A program made the position numbers and the translations under genes. The notes beneath the pieces are model-generated. The model did no database searches, was not told where the DNA came from, and saw only the letters and a program-made list of their open reading frames with translations. From an uncultured Oscillospiraceae bacterium (lineage in GTDB: Bacteria > Bacillota > Clostridia > Oscillospirales > Oscillospiraceae): a stretch of DNA of 64,000 nt. Within the stretch, counting starts at the first letter, position 1. Each line of letters begins with the position of its first letter. The stretch spans positions 1 through 64,000 of the forward strand of contig CANQVO010000008.1 of the NCBI GenBank assembly GCA_947627325.1, given 5' to 3'. Positions 42,286 to 50,941 of the stretch are shown here, in pieces.

Positions 42286-42722
42286 TGCGGGCGGTGGTCG
42301 CCCGGGTGAGCCGGGCCAGCGTCACGGTGGAGGGGAAGATCACCGGCCAGATCGGCCAGGGCTACCTGGTGCTCCTGGGGGTGGGCCCGGAGGACACCGT
42401 CCAGACCGCCGACAAGATGGCGGAGAAGATCTGCAACCTGCGGGTCTTTGAGGACGAGGCGGGCAAGATGAACCGCAACCTGGCCGCCGTGGGGGGGAGC
42501 ATCCTGGCCGTCAGCCAGTTCACCCTCTACGCCGACACCTCCTCCCGCCGCCCCGGCTTCTCCGGGGCCGCCAAGCCGGACCTAGCCATCCCGCTCTATC
42601 AGCGGTTTATGGATTCCTGCCGGGAGAAAGGCTTTGAAGTTCAACAGGGAGTATTCGGCGCGGACATGGCCGTGGAGTCGGTCAACGACGGGCCGGTGAC
42701 CATTTTGCTGGAAGTCAAATAA
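42285..42722 (+). CDS. dtd: D-aminoacyl-tRNA deacylase
   Basis: 145 residues, the standard length. Both signatures present: SQFTLYAD and the cross-subunit NDGPVTILLE containing Gly-Pro. Hydrolyses D-amino acids mischarged on tRNA. TGATG overlap with the preceding gene implies coupling. Confidence 0.96.
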   Translation: MRAVVARVSRASVTVEGKITGQIGQGYLVLLGVGPEDTVQTADKMAEKICNLRVFEDEAGKMNRNLAAVGGSILAVSQFTLYADTSSRRPGFSGAAKPDLAIPLYQRFMDSCREKGFEVQQGVFGADMAVESVNDGPVTILLEVK

Positions 42723-42744
42723 ACCCATCAAGGAGGAGATCATC

Positions 42745-43119
42745 ATGCGTCAGACCATTCACGCCCAGGGGGCCCCGGCGGCCATCGGGCCCTATTGCCA
42801 CGCCAAGCGGTGCGGCGATCTGCTGTTCACCTCCGGCCAGCTGGGGCTGGACCCGGAGACTGGCGCTCTGCCCCAGGGCGTTCAGGCCCAGGCCAAGCAG
42901 AGCCTGGCCAACCTGGGCGCGGTGCTGGCCGCGGCGGGCATGGGGTTTGAAAACGTGGTCAAGACCACCGTTTTTCTGGCCGATATGGACGACTTTGCCG
43001 CCGTCAACGAGGTCTACGGCCAGGTGTTCGCCCAGGATCCCCCCGCCCGCTCCTGCGTGGCGGTGAAGACCCTGCCCAAGAACGCCCTGGTGGAGATCGA
43101 GGTCATCGCGGCAGTATGA
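42745..43119 (+). CDS. ridA: RidA family reactive-intermediate deaminase
   Basis: 124 residues. Conserved IGPYCHA, FTSGQLGLDP, VVKTTVFLADM and PARSCVAVKTLPKNALVEIEVIA with the Arg that binds the imino acid carboxylate. Hydrolyses enamine/imine intermediates from PLP-dependent dehydratases. Strong AAGGAGGAG site; overlaps the next gene by four bases. Confidence 0.95.
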   Translation: MRQTIHAQGAPAAIGPYCHAKRCGDLLFTSGQLGLDPETGALPQGVQAQAKQSLANLGAVLAAAGMGFENVVKTTVFLADMDDFAAVNEVYGQVFAQDPPARSCVAVKTLPKNALVEIEVIAAV

Positions 43120-43631
43120 GAGGAAAATTGCCCCGCTTCGCCGCGGCTCTGGCGGCGCTGGCCGTGCTGACCCTCACCCCCGCCCTGGCCGCCGAGTTCA
43201 CCGTCCAGCGGGTAGAGGTGCTGGGGGTGCCGCTGGACCTGTCCGCCTACACCGTCTACGACGCCGACGGCTACGCCACCAACTACGTCCGGCTCCGGGA
43301 CGTGGCCTGGGCGTTGCAGTTCACCACCGACCGCTTTAGCGTGGACTTTGACGGCTCCACCCTCATCACCACCGGCGGGGCCTACGCCCCCACGGGGGAG
43401 GAGATGACCTACCCCGACAACCAGGGCGCGGCGGTGCGGAGTTACACCGCCGTGCTGACGGTGGACGGCGAGGGGGTCCAGAAGCCGGCGGTGCTGGTCA
43501 CGCCCCCCGGCGCGCAGAGCGGGAATTTTTACTACAAACTCCGGGACCTGGGGGAGGCCATCGGCTTCGACGTGGAGTGGTCCCCCCAGCGGGGCATCTA
43601 CATCGACACGCAGTCCAACTGGCCCGGCTGA
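43116..43631 (+). CDS. Secreted protein with stalk (copper-amine-oxidase-N-like) repeat
   Basis: 171 residues. Signal peptide MRGKLPRFAAALAALAVLTLT..ALAA, then a beta-rich domain with two similar halves: YVRLRDVAWALQFTTDRFSVDFDG and FYYKLRDLGEAIGFDVEWSPQRG. The [YK]xLRDLxxALGxxVxWD pattern is typical of the stalk domain found in Firmicute surface proteins. No catalytic motif. ATGA overlap with ridA. Confidence 0.8.
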   Translation: MRGKLPRFAAALAALAVLTLTPALAAEFTVQRVEVLGVPLDLSAYTVYDADGYATNYVRLRDVAWALQFTTDRFSVDFDGSTLITTGGAYAPTGEEMTYPDNQGAAVRSYTAVLTVDGEGVQKPAVLVTPPGAQSGNFYYKLRDLGEAIGFDVEWSPQRGIYIDTQSNWPG

Positions 43632-43640
43632 AACAAGACA

Positions 43641-43677
43641 AAGCGGCCCAAAGGGAACTTCCCTTTGGGCCGCTTTT
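43641..43677. terminator. Bidirectional terminator between convergent operons
   Basis: 16-bp perfect stem (43641-43656 / 43660-43675) with ACT loop; TTTTT on the plus side. Ten bases after the secreted-protein stop and about 50 from the minus-strand mrp stop. Confidence 0.92.
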
Positions 43678-43728
43678 TCGTGGATGGAGTTTGCGCGGGG
43701 CGCTTTTGTGGGCCGCCCTTGCGCCGGG

Positions 43729-44550
43729 TCACTCCGGCAGTTTGGACACCAGGGGCTCCAGGGGGTTGGGGGCGTAGTCCTCCAGGATCCCCGCGTCCAC
43801 CGCCGAGGCCAAGGCGGGGTCGATGGGCAGGCGGGCCAGGATGGGCAGGCCCAGGCCGGCGGCCACCTGCTCCAGCTTGCTCTGGCCGAAGACGGGGTGC
43901 TTGGCGCCGCAGTCGGGGCACTGGAAGTAGCTGTAATTCTCGATGAGGCCCAGGATGGGAATGTCCATCATCTGGGCCATTTTCGCCGCCTTGGTGACGA
44001 TCATGCTCACCAGGTCCTGGGGGCTGGTGACCAGGATGGCCCCGTCCACGGGCAGGGACTGGAACACCGTCAGGGGCACGTCCCCGGTGCCGGGGGGCAT
44101 ATCCACAAAGAGGTAGTCCAGATCGCCCCAGACCACGTCGGTCCAGAACTGCTTCACCGCCCCGGCGATCACCGGGCCCCGCCAGACCACCGGCTCGGTT
44201 TCCGACTCCATGAGCAGGTTCAGGCTCATGATGGGGATGCCGCCGGGGGAGAGGACGGGGTAGATGCCCAGCTCGTCGGCGGTGGCCCGGTCGTGCACGC
44301 CGAAGGCCTTGGGGATGGAGGGGCCGGTGATGTCCGCGTCCAGCACGCCCACCCGCTTGCCCGCCTTGGCCGCCGCGGCGGCCAGGGAGGCGGTGACCAG
44401 GCTCTTGCCCACGCCGCCCTTGCCGGACATGACGGCGATGACGTGGGAGATGTGGGACAGGGGGTTCATGGGGGCGGAGAAGTCCTGGGGGGCCTCCCGC
44501 TCGCCGCAGGTCTGGCCGCAGGAGGAACAGTCGTGGGTGCAATCGCTCAT
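43729..44550 (-). CDS. Mrp/NBP35-type P-loop ATPase, iron-sulfur carrier
   Basis: 273 residues. Deviant Walker A SGKGGVGKS, VDMPPGTGD (Walker B region) and CPDCG near residue 215, the usual Mrp signatures. The N-terminus has closely spaced Cys (CTHDCSSCGQTC), an NBP35-like cluster site. Assembles or transfers Fe-S clusters. Start MSDCTHDC at 44550 has AGAAGGGA upstream; an in-frame extension to 44583 overlaps the preceding gene. Last of a six-gene minus-strand operon. Confidence 0.92.
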   Translation of the reverse strand: MSDCTHDCSSCGQTCGEREAPQDFSAPMNPLSHISHVIAVMSGKGGVGKSLVTASLAAAAAKAGKRVGVLDADITGPSIPKAFGVHDRATADELGIYPVLSPGGIPIMSLNLLMESETEPVVWRGPVIAGAVKQFWTDVVWGDLDYLFVDMPPGTGDVPLTVFQSLPVDGAILVTSPQDLVSMIVTKAAKMAQMMDIPILGLIENYSYFQCPDCGAKHPVFGQSKLEQVAAGLGLPILARLPIDPALASAVDAGILEDYAPNPLEPLVSKLPE

Positions 44551-44566
44551 GGAGATCCCTTCTTTC

Positions 44567-45505
44567 TCAATATTGGTAGGCACTGCCGCCGATGAACTCC
44601 CGGATCAGGGAACTCTCCGGCACCAGGGCGGGGTCGATGGGGACAAAACGGTCCAGAGCGCCGATGAGCTGGTAGAGCTCGGCGGTGCGCTGGTTTTCCT
44701 GGGGGATGGCGGAGAGCAGGGGCTTGGCGTAGTTGGCCAAGACCCCCACCTCGTAGGGCAGGGCGGTGTCAAAGCGCAGGTGGGCGGAGTCCCGGTAGGG
44801 GGAGATGTAGAGCTTCTCCCCCCGGCGGACGTTGTCCCAGTTTTTCAGCGTGTCCGCCGCGGAGTAGCCCCGGAAGTTGTAGTCCCGCACAGCCCGGCGG
44901 GCCAGGCGCAGCCAGGTGCGCTTGAAGACCACCGTCTCCCCGTCCAGAATGTCACTGCGGGCGGCGATGTAGAGCCGCAGGGCCTGGGGGTGGGCGGAGG
45001 TGATGCGGGGGTTGAGGGCGTGGATCCCCTCGAAGATAGCCACCTCGTTGTCCTTGAGGTCTATGGTGTGGGCCTTGGCGGGGTTGCGGATCTGCCGGGA
45101 GAAGACGAAGTAGGGGATGGAGATGGCCCGGCCCTCCTCCAGGTCGGTGAAGTGCTCGCTCAACAACTCCCAGTCCAACAGGTCGGGGGACTCCAGGTCC
45201 ACCTGGCCCTCCGGGGTCAGGGGCAGAACGTCCCCGGGGTGGCGCTCCAGGTAGTAGCGGTCCAGGGAGATGGAGTGGGTGGAGATGCCCCGGCGCTCCA
45301 GCTCCTCCTCCAACTTTAAGGAGGTGGTGGTCTTCCCCGAGCCGGAGGGGCCGGAGAGGAGGACCACCGGGCTGTGGGCCATGTTTTCCTGGATGGCGTC
45401 GGCGGCCTGTTGGATGCGCTGTTGGAAGCGGCGGTCCCACTCTTGGATGAAGGCCGCCGGGTCCGCCTGGACGGCGGCGTTGATGTCCGCTAGTTGATAG
45501 GCCAT
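44567..45505 (-). CDS. Uridine-kinase/phosphoribulokinase-like P-loop kinase
   Basis: 312 residues. Walker A GPSGSGKTT near residue 52, then SLDRYYL and FEGIHALNP, typical of the uridine kinase family. Longer than classical uridine kinases (about 210) because of N-terminal (about 45) and C-terminal (about 90) additions; the family is common in Clostridia with unproven substrate. Overlaps the hemZ end by 16 bases. Confidence 0.85.
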   Translation of the reverse strand: MAYQLADINAAVQADPAAFIQEWDRRFQQRIQQAADAIQENMAHSPVVLLSGPSGSGKTTTSLKLEEELERRGISTHSISLDRYYLERHPGDVLPLTPEGQVDLESPDLLDWELLSEHFTDLEEGRAISIPYFVFSRQIRNPAKAHTIDLKDNEVAIFEGIHALNPRITSAHPQALRLYIAARSDILDGETVVFKRTWLRLARRAVRDYNFRGYSAADTLKNWDNVRRGEKLYISPYRDSAHLRFDTALPYEVGVLANYAKPLLSAIPQENQRTAELYQLIGALDRFVPIDPALVPESSLIREFIGGSAYQY

Positions 45506-46941
45506 AAAAGAGCCTCCCTTTCCGCTAAGATATCCCCCAGTCGTTCCAGGTATTCCTTGGGGTACTTGGGGTTGGTGTGCCGGGTGACCGCCCCGGCGGG
45601 GCGGTCGATGCGCTTGGTCACGCCCCCGGAGCCCAGGGCCAGGACGCTGTGGAGCTCCTCCATCATCACGATGTTGTAAAACCCGCTCTTGGCCCGCCGG
45701 GTCCAGCCCACATTCTCCATGGCCCCGGTCATGTACTTCTGCCGGTAGAGGTAGTAGGGCCGGTAGCCGTGGGCGGGCAGGACCTGGGCGGCGTAGGCGA
45801 GCATCTGGGTCACCTCCCCGGGGCCGGGCAGGCCCTCCGGGGCCCCGGCGGCCAGCAGGGCGGAGCCGTGCTTCAGCGCCAGGGTGTGGACGGTGATCTC
45901 CTCCGGGGCCAGGGTCAAAAGCTCGTCCAGGGTGGCCCGGAACCCGGCGGGGCTGTCCTGGGGCAGGCCGGCGATGAGGTCGGTGTTGATGGCGTCAAAC
46001 CCCGCCTGGCGGGCCAGGGCGTAGGCCGCGCGGAACTGGTCGGCGGTGTGGGCCCGGCCCATGGAGCGCAGGACCTGGTCGGAGAGGGTCTGTGGGTTCA
46101 CCGAAATCCGGCCCACCCCGTGGGCCCGGAGGACGGCCAGCTTCTCCGCCGTGATGGTGTCCGGCCGGCCGGCCTCCACGGTGAACTCCGCCAGGGCGGC
46201 CCGGTCCAGCCAGCGGTCCAGGGCGGAGAGCAGGCGGTCCAGCTGGGGGGCGGAGAGGGTGGTGGGGGTGCCGCCGCCCACGTAGACCGAGCGGACCCGC
46301 AGGCCCCGCCGGGCCAGGTAGTCCCCCGCCCACAGGATCTCCCGCTCCAGGGCGGCCACGTAGGGCTCCACCAGGGCCAGCGCGCCCTTGAGGTCGGCGG
46401 AGATGAAGGAGCAGTAGGCACAGCGGGTGGGGCAGAAGGGGATACCGATGTAGAGGGAGATATCCCCGGGGGCCAGCTGTTCGTCCACCGCCCGGGCCTC
46501 CTGGGCACAGCGGATGGCCAGGATGGCCTTGTCCCGGTCCAGGTCGTAGAGCCCGGTGAGCAATTGGGCGCAGGCGGGGGAGTCCGCGCCCTTTTCCAGC
46601 CACTTTCGCACCAGCTTGGCCGGGCGCACCCCGCTGAGGGCGCCCCAGGCGGGCTTGCCGGTGAGGGAGACGATGGCCCGGTAGGCGGCCATCTTCACCA
46701 GCCGCTGTTCCAGGGCCCGGGGCTGGTCGGGGGCGTCCAGGCCGAACTCCTCCGCCCGGGCCTCCCCCGCGCCCTGCTGGCCGTCCAGGGTGAAGACCGC
46801 CCGGGCGGCGCCCTCCAGCAGGGTCACCACCCCCAGGTCCGGGTCGGCGGGGTCGGCGGTGATCGGGCGGCGGGGCAGGAGCATGGTCGCCATCTGCTCC
46901 ACGGCGTAGCGGTGGTCGTGGTTCTCTAAGCGCAGTCTCAT
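45490..46941 (-). CDS. hemZ: Coproporphyrinogen dehydrogenase HemZ, radical SAM
   Basis: 483 residues. Radical SAM motif CPTRCAYCSF near residue 168, preceded by an N-terminal region of about 160 residues typical of HemZ; YVGGGTPTTLS and INTDLIAGLP follow. Assigned to oxygen-independent coproporphyrinogen III oxidation, though some homologues in this group lack demonstrated activity and no other heme genes are here. ATGA overlap with the upstream MBL gene. Confidence 0.9.
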   Translation of the reverse strand: MRLRLENHDHRYAVEQMATMLLPRRPITADPADPDLGVVTLLEGAARAVFTLDGQQGAGEARAEEFGLDAPDQPRALEQRLVKMAAYRAIVSLTGKPAWGALSGVRPAKLVRKWLEKGADSPACAQLLTGLYDLDRDKAILAIRCAQEARAVDEQLAPGDISLYIGIPFCPTRCAYCSFISADLKGALALVEPYVAALEREILWAGDYLARRGLRVRSVYVGGGTPTTLSAPQLDRLLSALDRWLDRAALAEFTVEAGRPDTITAEKLAVLRAHGVGRISVNPQTLSDQVLRSMGRAHTADQFRAAYALARQAGFDAINTDLIAGLPQDSPAGFRATLDELLTLAPEEITVHTLALKHGSALLAAGAPEGLPGPGEVTQMLAYAAQVLPAHGYRPYYLYRQKYMTGAMENVGWTRRAKSGFYNIVMMEELHSVLALGSGGVTKRIDRPAGAVTRHTNPKYPKEYLERLGDILAEREALLWPIN

Positions 46942-47546
46942 GGGGCCAGCCCCCGCAGGTAGGGGTTGCGGGCCCGCTCCTGGTCCAGGGTGGTGGCCGG
47001 GCCGTGGCCGGGGTAGACCCGGTAGTTCCCCGGGAGGGCCGCCAGGCGCTTCAGGGAGGCGGCCATCTGGCCGTCGTCCCCGCCGGGGAGGTCGGTGCGG
47101 CCCATGGAGCCCTGGAAGAGCACGTCCCCGGTGAAGAGGCAGTCCCCCGCCAAAAAACAGCAGGAGCCGGGGGAGTGGCCGGGGGTATGGAGGACGTTCA
47201 GCTCCAGCCCCGCCAGGGCCAGCGTCTGGCCCTCCGCCAGGGGCTTCCAGGTGGGGAGCTTTTGCCAGGTGAACTCCCCGGGGGCGTCGCTCACGTCGGC
47301 GGCGTGGCAGTAGACGGCAAGGCCGCCCCACCGCTCCGCCAGCGCGGACACCGCCCCCACGTGGTCAAAGTGGCCGTGGGTGAGCAGAATGGCGGCGGGG
47401 GTCAGGCCCAGCTCCCCGCAGGCGGCCGCCACCGCCTCCGGCGCGCCGCCGGGGTCCAGGACCAGGCCCTGGGGGCCGTTTTGGAGCAGGTAGCAGTTGG
47501 CCCCCAGAGGGGGCAGGGACAGGCATCGGACCTCCACGGAGAACAC
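46938..47546 (-). CDS. Metallo-beta-lactamase-fold hydrolase (glyoxalase II-like)
   Basis: 202 residues. THGHFDHVG gives the HxHxDH metal motif; further ligands in HTPGHSPGS, GDVLFQGSMGRTDLPGG and YPGHGPATT. These are features of the short glyoxalase-II-like hydrolases that lack the C-terminal helical domain. Ends overlapping hemZ by four bases. Confidence 0.92.
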   Translation of the reverse strand: MFSVEVRCLSLPPLGANCYLLQNGPQGLVLDPGGAPEAVAAACGELGLTPAAILLTHGHFDHVGAVSALAERWGGLAVYCHAADVSDAPGEFTWQKLPTWKPLAEGQTLALAGLELNVLHTPGHSPGSCCFLAGDCLFTGDVLFQGSMGRTDLPGGDDGQMAASLKRLAALPGNYRVYPGHGPATTLDQERARNPYLRGLAP

Positions 47547-47567
47547 CTCCCTTTCCCGCGGGGCGCG

Positions 47568-48374
47568 TTAATTCTGGGACTTTTTGTCCCGCAGATAGAC
47601 GTGCTTGGTGTGGGGGTTGCTGGTGGGGCGGGCGTCGATCTCGAAGCGGTCCAGGCTCTTGACCAGCTGGGTCAGCTTCTGGAAGCCGTAGTTCCGGGGG
47701 TCGAAGTCGGGCTGTTTGCGGAGGAGCAGGTTGCCCAGCTCCCCCATGAAGGCGTAGCCGTCCTCGTCGGCGATCATGGACAGGGAGTCGGCGATCAGGT
47801 CCACCACCGCCTGGGGCACCCCTTGGGCGGTCACCACCGGCTCCCCGGCGGGACGGCGGGGGGCCCGCGCCGGCTTGGCCTCCTCCGCCGGCTCCGCCTC
47901 CGCGCCCTCGGCGGCCTCCTGGGCCTGGTGGGCCCGGATGACCTCGATGTAGATGAACTTGTCGCAGGCCACGATGAAGGGGGCGGGGGTCTTGCGCTCC
48001 CCCATGCCGATGACCAGCTTGCCCGCCTCCCGCAGGCGGATGGCCAGGCGTGTGAAGTCGGAGTCGGAGGACACCAGGACAAAGCCATCGCAGTGGTTGT
48101 TGTAGAGAAGGTCCATGGCGTCGATGATCATGGCAGAGTCGGTGGAGTTCTTGCCGGTGGTGTAGCTGTACTGCTGGATGGGGGTGATGGCGTTTTCCAG
48201 CAGGGTGGTCTTCCAGGAGGCCAGGTTGGGGGTGGTCCAGTCCCCGTAGATGCGCTTGACGGTGGGGGTGCCGTAGACGGCGATCTCCGCCATCACCGCG
48301 CTCATGGCGGTGCGGGAGGCGTTGTCGGCATCGATCAGGACCGCCAGGCGGCGCTCGGTGTTGTTGTCAGGCAT
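47568..48374 (-). CDS. NYN-domain RNase-like protein with LOTUS/OST-HTH-like C-terminus
   Basis: 268 residues. Residues 8-150 are a NYN/LabA-type PIN-like nuclease domain: AVLIDADNAS, STDSAMIIDAMDLLY and FVLVSSDSDFTRLAIRLREAG hold the conserved acidic residues. An Ala/Glu/Pro linker leads to a C-terminal winged-helix-like unit (VVDLIADSLSMIADEDGYAFMGELGNLLL) resembling OST-HTH/LOTUS. Probably an RNA-cleaving or RNA-binding enzyme. Start MPDNNTERR at 48374. Confidence 0.87.
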   Translation of the reverse strand: MPDNNTERRLAVLIDADNASRTAMSAVMAEIAVYGTPTVKRIYGDWTTPNLASWKTTLLENAITPIQQYSYTTGKNSTDSAMIIDAMDLLYNNHCDGFVLVSSDSDFTRLAIRLREAGKLVIGMGERKTPAPFIVACDKFIYIEVIRAHQAQEAAEGAEAEPAEEAKPARAPRRPAGEPVVTAQGVPQAVVDLIADSLSMIADEDGYAFMGELGNLLLRKQPDFDPRNYGFQKLTQLVKSLDRFEIDARPTSNPHTKHVYLRDKKSQN

Positions 48375-48418
48375 GGGCTCGCTCCTTTCCCCGCGCGGGC
48401 GCGCCGCGCGATGTCGTC

Positions 48419-49162
48419 TCAGGCCTGGGCGGCCAGGATGTCCTCCACCTCCTGGAGCTGCCGGGGGGTGTTCACCCCCAGCATCTCCTGGGGCGAGCAG
48501 GTGTCGCACACGCCCACCCGGCCGCCGCGCGCCAGCAGATACCCGGGCACGTCGGTGAGGTAATACTCCCCCTGGGCGTTGTTGTTTTTCAGGTGGCCCA
48601 GGGCCTCCAGCAGGGGCTTGGCCCGGAAGAGGTAGACCCCCGTGTTCACCTCGGTCACCAGGGCCTCCTGGGGGGTGCAGTCCTTGGCCTCCACAATGGC
48701 CTTCAGCCCGCCCTGGGGGGTGCGGAGGATCCGGCCGTAGCTCTCCCCGTCGCTTACGTGGGCGGAGAGGACGGTGCAGTCGTTGTCGGCGCACAGGTGG
48801 AGCTCCGCCAGGGAGCGGTAGGTGGTCTGCCGCATCAGCGGGGTGTCCCCACAGCAGACCAGCACGTGGCCGTCAAAGTCCTGGAGGTACTGGGCGGCGC
48901 ACTGGACGGCGTGGCCGGTGCCCAGCTGGGGCTCCTGGACGGCGTGGGGGTAGTCCCCGTAGGCGGCCAGGACGGCCTCCCGCTTGTAGCCCACCACCAG
49001 GATCACATTCTCCCGGGGCAGGAAGTCCAGGGCGGAGAGGACGTAGTGGAGCAGGGGCTTGCCGTGGGCCAGACGCATGACCTTGGGCGTGTCGATGCCC
49101 TCCTGGGCCAGCCGGGTGCCCTTTCCGGCGGAGAGGACCAGGGCCTTGATCTCTTGGGACAT
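48419..49162 (-). CDS. UDP-sugar pyrophosphorylase-like nucleotidyltransferase (GlmU N-terminal-like)
   Basis: 247 residues. LSAGKGTRL nucleotide-binding motif, TPKVM, QLGTGHAV, CCGDTPLM, VTEVNTGVY and QGEYYLTDV, all shared with the uridyltransferase half of GlmU. The acetyltransferase beta-helix half is absent. It probably makes UDP-GlcNAc from GlcNAc-1-P. First gene of the minus-strand operon; AGGAGGGA precedes the ATG. Confidence 0.9.
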   Translation of the reverse strand: MSQEIKALVLSAGKGTRLAQEGIDTPKVMRLAHGKPLLHYVLSALDFLPRENVILVVGYKREAVLAAYGDYPHAVQEPQLGTGHAVQCAAQYLQDFDGHVLVCCGDTPLMRQTTYRSLAELHLCADNDCTVLSAHVSDGESYGRILRTPQGGLKAIVEAKDCTPQEALVTEVNTGVYLFRAKPLLEALGHLKNNNAQGEYYLTDVPGYLLARGGRVGVCDTCSPQEMLGVNTPRQLQEVEDILAAQA

Positions 49163-49244
49163 GGGGGATCCCTCCTTCTCAAACTCACGCTACCTTATAA
49201 TATAGCATACTCCCGGGGAAAAGGAAAGAGCAACCACCTTTCGT

Positions 49245-49273
49245 TTGCTTTTTTTTCTCGGACATGATACAAT
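49245..49273 (+). promoter_or_regulatory. Probable promoter of the YihY gene
   Basis: TTGCTT (49245-49250), 17 bases, TACAAT (49268-49273) in an AT-rich gap between divergent genes. Confidence 0.5.
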
Positions 49274-49302
49274 ATCTTACTTTCTAAAAGGGGGGCGGCG
49301 GC

Positions 49303-50166
49303 GTGGAACGGATGGAACGGGTCTGGAACGCCAAGCCGGTGCGGCTGGCGCGGGAGATGGCCGGGATCTACTTCTCCGTGCGGGTGGACAGCGCCGCCGC
49401 CGCGCTGAGCTATTTTCTCATCCTCTCCCTCTTCCCCCTGCTCATCTGCCTCAACGCCTTCGTGGGCGTGCTGCGGATCAACGTGGCTACGGTGCTCCGG
49501 GTGCTGTCCACCTTCCTGCCCCCCAGTCTGCTGGGGGTGGTGGAGGACTACCTGGGCTATGTGAGCCACCACAAGTCCGCCGCCATGCTGGCCGCCGGGG
49601 TGGTGATGACCCTGTTTTTCGCCTCCGGGGCCATGCGGACGCTGATGAACATCATGGACGCCATCTACGGCCGCCAGGGCTTCCGGGGGGTGGCGCAGGT
49701 GGCCGTCAGCGTGGTGTTCTCCCTGCTGCTTCTGCTGGCTATGTACCTCTCCATCTTCGTGGTCCTCACGGGGAACTGGTTCCTCCACCTGCTGGAGCGG
49801 TATCTGCCCTTCAGCTGGCTCAGCGGCCTGTGGGACTGGCAGTGGTTCAAGTTCCTGCTGTTGTTCGCGGTGGTCTTTTTCGTGGTGGTGGCGCTCTACC
49901 TCCTCTCCGCCCCGCCGGGGCGGCCCCGCCCGCCCGTCTTCCTGGGGGCGTTCCTGGCCTCGGCGGCCCTGGTGGGGGCCTCCTGGGTGTTCTCCGTGTT
50001 CATCGGAATGTCCAGCCGCTACTCCCTCATCTACGGCTCCCTGGCCTCGGTGATCATCCTGCTGGTGTGGCTGTACGTGTGCGGAAATGTGCTGATTTTA
50101 GGCAACGTCTTCAACTGCGTGCGGTACCGCTGGAAAAAAGAGAAAAAACTTGAAAAAAACTCTTGA
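49303..50166 (+). CDS. YihY/BrkB-family inner membrane protein
   Basis: 287 residues with six hydrophobic segments; AALSYFLILSLFPLLI near the start and SLIYGSLASVIILLVWLYVCGNVLILG near the end are family hallmarks. Often mis-annotated as ribonuclease BN; function is unclear, with transport or envelope roles suggested. GTG 49303 (or ATG 49312) after AAAGGGGGG. Its TGA stop lies inside the -35 box of the ribosomal operon promoter. Confidence 0.9.
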   Translation: MERMERVWNAKPVRLAREMAGIYFSVRVDSAAAALSYFLILSLFPLLICLNAFVGVLRINVATVLRVLSTFLPPSLLGVVEDYLGYVSHHKSAAMLAAGVVMTLFFASGAMRTLMNIMDAIYGRQGFRGVAQVAVSVVFSLLLLLAMYLSIFVVLTGNWFLHLLERYLPFSWLSGLWDWQWFKFLLLFAVVFFVVVALYLLSAPPGRPRPPVFLGAFLASAALVGASWVFSVFIGMSSRYSLIYGSLASVIILLVWLYVCGNVLILGNVFNCVRYRWKKEKKLEKNS

Positions 50167-50191
50167 CATCCTCAAAAGCCTTTGGTACAAT
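50163..50191 (+). promoter_or_regulatory. S10 operon promoter
   Basis: TTGACA (50163-50168), 17 bases, TACAAT (50186-50191), nearly perfect sigma-A consensus overlapping the stop codon of the YihY gene. Confidence 0.92.
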
Positions 50192-50197
50192 AATCGA

Positions 50198-50460
50198 GCG
50201 CCTGTCAAAGGGCGCAGTCTGCGATGATGCGGGAGATTGCTCGCGAGGCGAGGTAACTTCCGCGGAGTATGTCCGATGATCGGGCGGCTGAGGAAACCTG
50301 TGGCATGGGCGTATATCGCCTGGATATGGGTACAGCCGGCTTGCTATGCCGGCTTTCTTCATGTCAGGGAGTGATACGCACGGAAACGTGGACAGGAAAT
50401 TCTCTCATCCGATACGAAGCAGGACGCGACTACCACACTTCGTATTAAGGAGGAAACACC
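50198..50460 (+). ncRNA. Structured S10 operon leader with terminator-like hairpin
   Basis: About 260 untranslated bases. After several paired elements (GCGCC near 50198 with GGCGC near 50211; CCGATGATCGG at 50273-50283) comes AGCCGGC (50334-50340) / GCCGGCT (50348-50354) followed by TTCTTC, an attenuator-like hairpin. The rest up to the rpsJ ribosome site (TAAGGAGGAAAC) is unstructured. Probably senses a ribosomal protein; which one cannot be told here. Confidence 0.6.
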
Positions 50461-50775
50461 ATGGCAGCACAGAAAGAAATGATCCGCATTCGCTTGAAGG
50501 CCTACGACCACCAGCTTATCGACCAGAGCGCCGAGAAGATCGTGGAGACCGCCAAGCGCAACGGGGCCACCGTCTCCGGCCCCATCCCCCTGCCCACCAA
50601 GAAGGAGGTCGTCACCATCCTTCGGGCCGTTCACAAGGACAAGGACTCCCGGGAGCAGTTCGAGCGCCGCACCCACAAGCGGCTCATCGACATCCTCAAG
50701 CCCACCCCCAAGACGGTGGAGGCCCTGATGGCCCTGGAGCTGCCCGCCGGCGTGGAGATCGAGATCAAGCTCTAA
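50461..50775 (+). CDS. rpsJ: Ribosomal protein S10
   Basis: 104 residues, normal length. [21 protein letters not shown] and [43 protein letters not shown] text identify it. 30S head protein and part of the Nus antitermination complex. First gene of the operon; a 166-base gap separates it from rplC, unusually long here. Confidence 0.99.
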   Translation: MAAQKEMIRIRLKAYDHQLIDQSAEKIVETAKRNGATVSGPIPLPTKKEVVTILRAVHKDKDSREQFERRTHKRLIDILKPTPKTVEALMALELPAGVEIEIKL

Positions 50776-50941
50776 ACCCCGCCCCGGCGGCGGGACCCAC
50801 CGGCTCCAAGAGGGCCGGCCCCAACTTTGTTGTACCGCGTCTACCTTATTATTAAGTGGGTAGGCAGGTCATGTTGGCCGAGCAACGGGGCGCGCCCCGC
50901 CTCGCCCAACCAATAACCTTATATTGAGGAGGAAGAACCAA

